DNA of 6,570 nt from Actinomycetes bacterium (GTDB taxonomy: Bacteria; Actinomycetota; Thermoleophilia; Solirubrobacterales; 70-9), in assembly GCA_023436605.1 (NCBI GenBank), contig JAEZIQ010000093.1, forward strand, positions 1-6,570, written 5' to 3'. The position numbers were made by a program, and so were the translations under genes. Positions 4,976 through 6,570 of this stretch are shown in pieces (within the stretch, counting starts at the first letter, position 1; each line of letters begins with the position of its first letter). Under the pieces are notes generated by a model that was given only the letters and a program-made list of their open reading frames with translations, searched no databases and was not told where the DNA came from.

Positions 4976-6570
4976 TCAGTCGGCGGGGTTCACCCGGTGG
5001 GCGTCGAAGACGCTTTCGACGTGGCGGATCCGGTTGATGCACTGTTTGAGCTGACCGGTGTCACCCACCTCGACCACGAAACGGTTCTTGACCATCGGCG
5101 GATTGGTGGTGAGAGTGGCCGAAATGATGTTGACCCCAGCTTCAGAGAAGGCCCTGGATAGGTCTTCGAGAAGGCGGGTGCGGTCGTAGGCGTCAATCTG
5201 TATCTCGACCCGGAAGGTGGCCTCGTTCTCGCCTTCCCAGGCGACTTCGACGATGCGCTCCGGCGACTTCTCGAGGTTCGAGACGTTCTGGCAGCTGGTC
5301 TGGTGGACGGTGATCCCGCGTCCCAGGGACACGTAGCCGACGATGTCGTCGCCGGGCACCGGGCGGCAGCACTTGGCCAGGCGAAGCGCGACGTTGTCGA
5401 CCCCTTCGACCTTGATTCCGAACTCGGAGGCCTCACGGATCGCGCGACTGCGCTTCGGGGTGCCCGACTCGATGTTTTCCACCGGGGCCGGTTCGATGAT
5501 CTCGCCCTGCCGCAGGCGTTGGATCAGCTTGTTGGCAGTGGTCTTGGCCGAAACCTTGCCCTGACCGAGAGCGATGTAGAAATCCTCGGCCTTGCGGAAG
5601 CCCATCTCCCGCATCACATCGGCCAACATCGGCGAGCCGGAGAACTTCTGCGGGGGCAGATCACGCTTGCGGAGAGCCTCAGCCAGCGCCTCGCGGCCGT
5701 TTCGTTCGGCGTCGTCGCGTTTCTCTTCGCGGAACCAGGCGCGAATCTTGTTGCGGGCGCGACTGGTCCCGACCAGCTTCAGCCAGTCCCTCGAGGGGCC
5801 ACGGTCCTTGTTCGCGGTCAGTACCTCGACGATGTCGCCCGATTTGAGCTGGTAGTGAAGCGGCACTATCTTGCCGTTCACCTTGGCGCCGACACAGCGG
5901 TGGCCGACGTCTGTGTGAATCGAGTAGGCGAAGTCGACCGGGGTCGAACCGGCTGACAGATTCATCACTTCGCCCTTCGGGGTGAAGACAAAGACCTCGT
6001 CCTCGAACAGATCTTCCTTCAGCGACTCGAGGAACTCGGCCGGATCCTGTTCCGATTCGGACTCGACCAGCTGTCGCAGCCAGGTCATCTTTTCCTTCGA
6101 AGTCTCCGGGCTGCTTCCGCCCTCCTTGTAGGAGACGTGGGCGGCGATTCCGTACTCGGCCAGACGGTGCATCTCGGCGGTCCGGATCTGGATCTCGAGC
6201 GGCTTGCCTTCCGGGCCGATCACGGTGGTGTGAAGGGCCTGGTACATGTTGGCCTTCGGCATCGCGACGTAATCCTTGAAACGGCCGGGCAGCGGTTTCC
6301 AGAGCGAGTGGACGACGCCGATCGCTCCGTAACAGTCCTTGACCGAGCCGACGATCACCCGCATCGCGGTGAGGTCGAAGATCTCGTTGAACTCCCGGCC
6401 CTTCTTGGTCATCTTGGTGTAGATCGAGTAGAAGTGCTTGGCCCGCCCGGCGATCTCGGCCTCGATGCCGACCTTCTTCAGCTCATCGGAGAGGTAGGCC
6501 CCGGCTTCCTCGACGAAGCTCTCGCGCTCGTTGCGCTGCTGGGCGACCAGGTGCTTGATCTCCGAGTACT
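4976..6570 (-). CDS. rel: Bifunctional (p)ppGpp synthetase/hydrolase Rel (RelA/SpoT family), 5' partial
   Basis: Stringent-response enzyme that makes (p)ppGpp from ATP and GTP/GDP and, in bifunctional members, hydrolyses it. The reverse strand is open from the window edge to the TGA at 4976-4978, giving 530 residues. Members are usually about 730-800 aa, so the missing ~200-250 residues should hold the HD hydrolase domain. The synthetase domain starts near the edge (GRAKHFYSIYTKM, FDLTAMRVIV) and includes RFKDYVAMPKANMYQALHTT and EIQIRTAEMHRLAEYGIAAH. The RFKD motif (6272-6283) is the RXKD form of bifunctional Rel/SpoT, not the EXDD form of monofunctional RelA. The TGS domain lies at about 5816-5995 (VFVFTPKGEVMNL). 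A Cys/His region follows (AKCCRPVPGDD, HQTSC), then a C-terminal ACT domain to the end. The ATG at 6410-6412 is internal and not the start. It converges with the DUF559 gene, leaving 41 nt between their stops. Confidence 0.96.
   Translation of the reverse strand, partial: YSEIKHLVAQQRNERESFVEEAGAYLSDELKKVGIEAEIAGRAKHFYSIYTKMTKKGREFNEIFDLTAMRVIVGSVKDCYGAIGVVHSLWKPLPGRFKDYVAMPKANMYQALHTTVIGPEGKPLEIQIRTAEMHRLAEYGIAAHVSYKEGGSSPETSKEKMTWLRQLVESESEQDPAEFLESLKEDLFEDEVFVFTPKGEVMNLSAGSTPVDFAYSIHTDVGHRCVGAKVNGKIVPLHYQLKSGDIVEVLTANKDRGPSRDWLKLVGTSRARNKIRAWFREEKRDDAERNGREALAEALRKRDLPPQKFSGSPMLADVMREMGFRKAEDFYIALGQGKVSAKTTANKLIQRLRQGEIIEPAPVENIESGTPKRSRAIREASEFGIKVEGVDNVALRLAKCCRPVPGDDIVGYVSLGRGITVHQTSCQNVSNLEKSPERIVEVAWEGENEATFRVEIQIDAYDRTRLLEDLSRAFSEAGVNIISATLTTNPPMVKNRFVVEVGDTGQLKQCINRIRHVESVFDAHRVNPAD

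Noticed and set aside
4868..5161. Plus-strand frame of 97 codons bridging the DUF559 and rel 3' ends
   Set aside because: It overlaps both supported genes, has no ribosome site, and most of it mirrors the rel ACT domain.
5303..5956. Open frame of 217 codons on the plus strand
   Set aside because: It is antisense to the TGS and Cys/His part of rel, with no motif of its own.

Overview
The window is high-GC DNA that is mostly coding, with short intergenic gaps and overlapping genes. The gene content (actinobacterial-style YegS/DagK lipid kinase, a bifunctional Rel, a two-domain AbiEi-like/DUF559 protein, probable leaderless starts) suggests an actinobacterium. A Thermoleophilia/Solirubrobacterales-like lineage is my best guess, but it rests on style and not on a marker gene.

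Left part (2-3487, + strand): the tail of an unrecognised gene is followed by a tightly packed series. A phosphomannomutase/phosphoglucomutase overlaps a metallo-beta-lactamase-fold hydrolase by 8 nt, which in turn overlaps a diacylglycerol-kinase-like lipid kinase by 4 nt (ATGA). This looks like one transcript. A link to sugar-phosphate and (glyco)lipid metabolism is an inference from the two recognisable enzymes. The mutase has no ATG, GTG, TTG or CTG upstream of its conserved N-terminal motif and probably starts at ATT.

Middle part (3494-4941, + strand): a small MTH1187/YkoF-type thiamine-binding protein sits behind a plausible promoter whose predicted transcription start coincides with its ATG. 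Next is a stand-alone gene with an AbiEi-like winged helix and a DUF559 (Vsr-like PD-(D/E)XK) nuclease domain. It is bracketed by two same-orientation copies of a ~48-nt palindromic repeat. The left copy has perfect 19-bp arms. The right copy is decayed, supplies the last codons and the stop of the gene, and carries one compensating base-pair change. This bracketed unit is the most interesting structure in the window and could be a small mobile cassette or a nuclease tied to its own palindromic repeat.

Right part (4976-6570, - strand): the C-terminal ~530 residues of a Rel/SpoT-family (p)ppGpp synthetase/hydrolase, convergent with the DUF559 gene. The synthetase (RFKD motif), TGS, Cys/His and ACT regions are visible; the N-terminal HD hydrolase part lies beyond the window edge.
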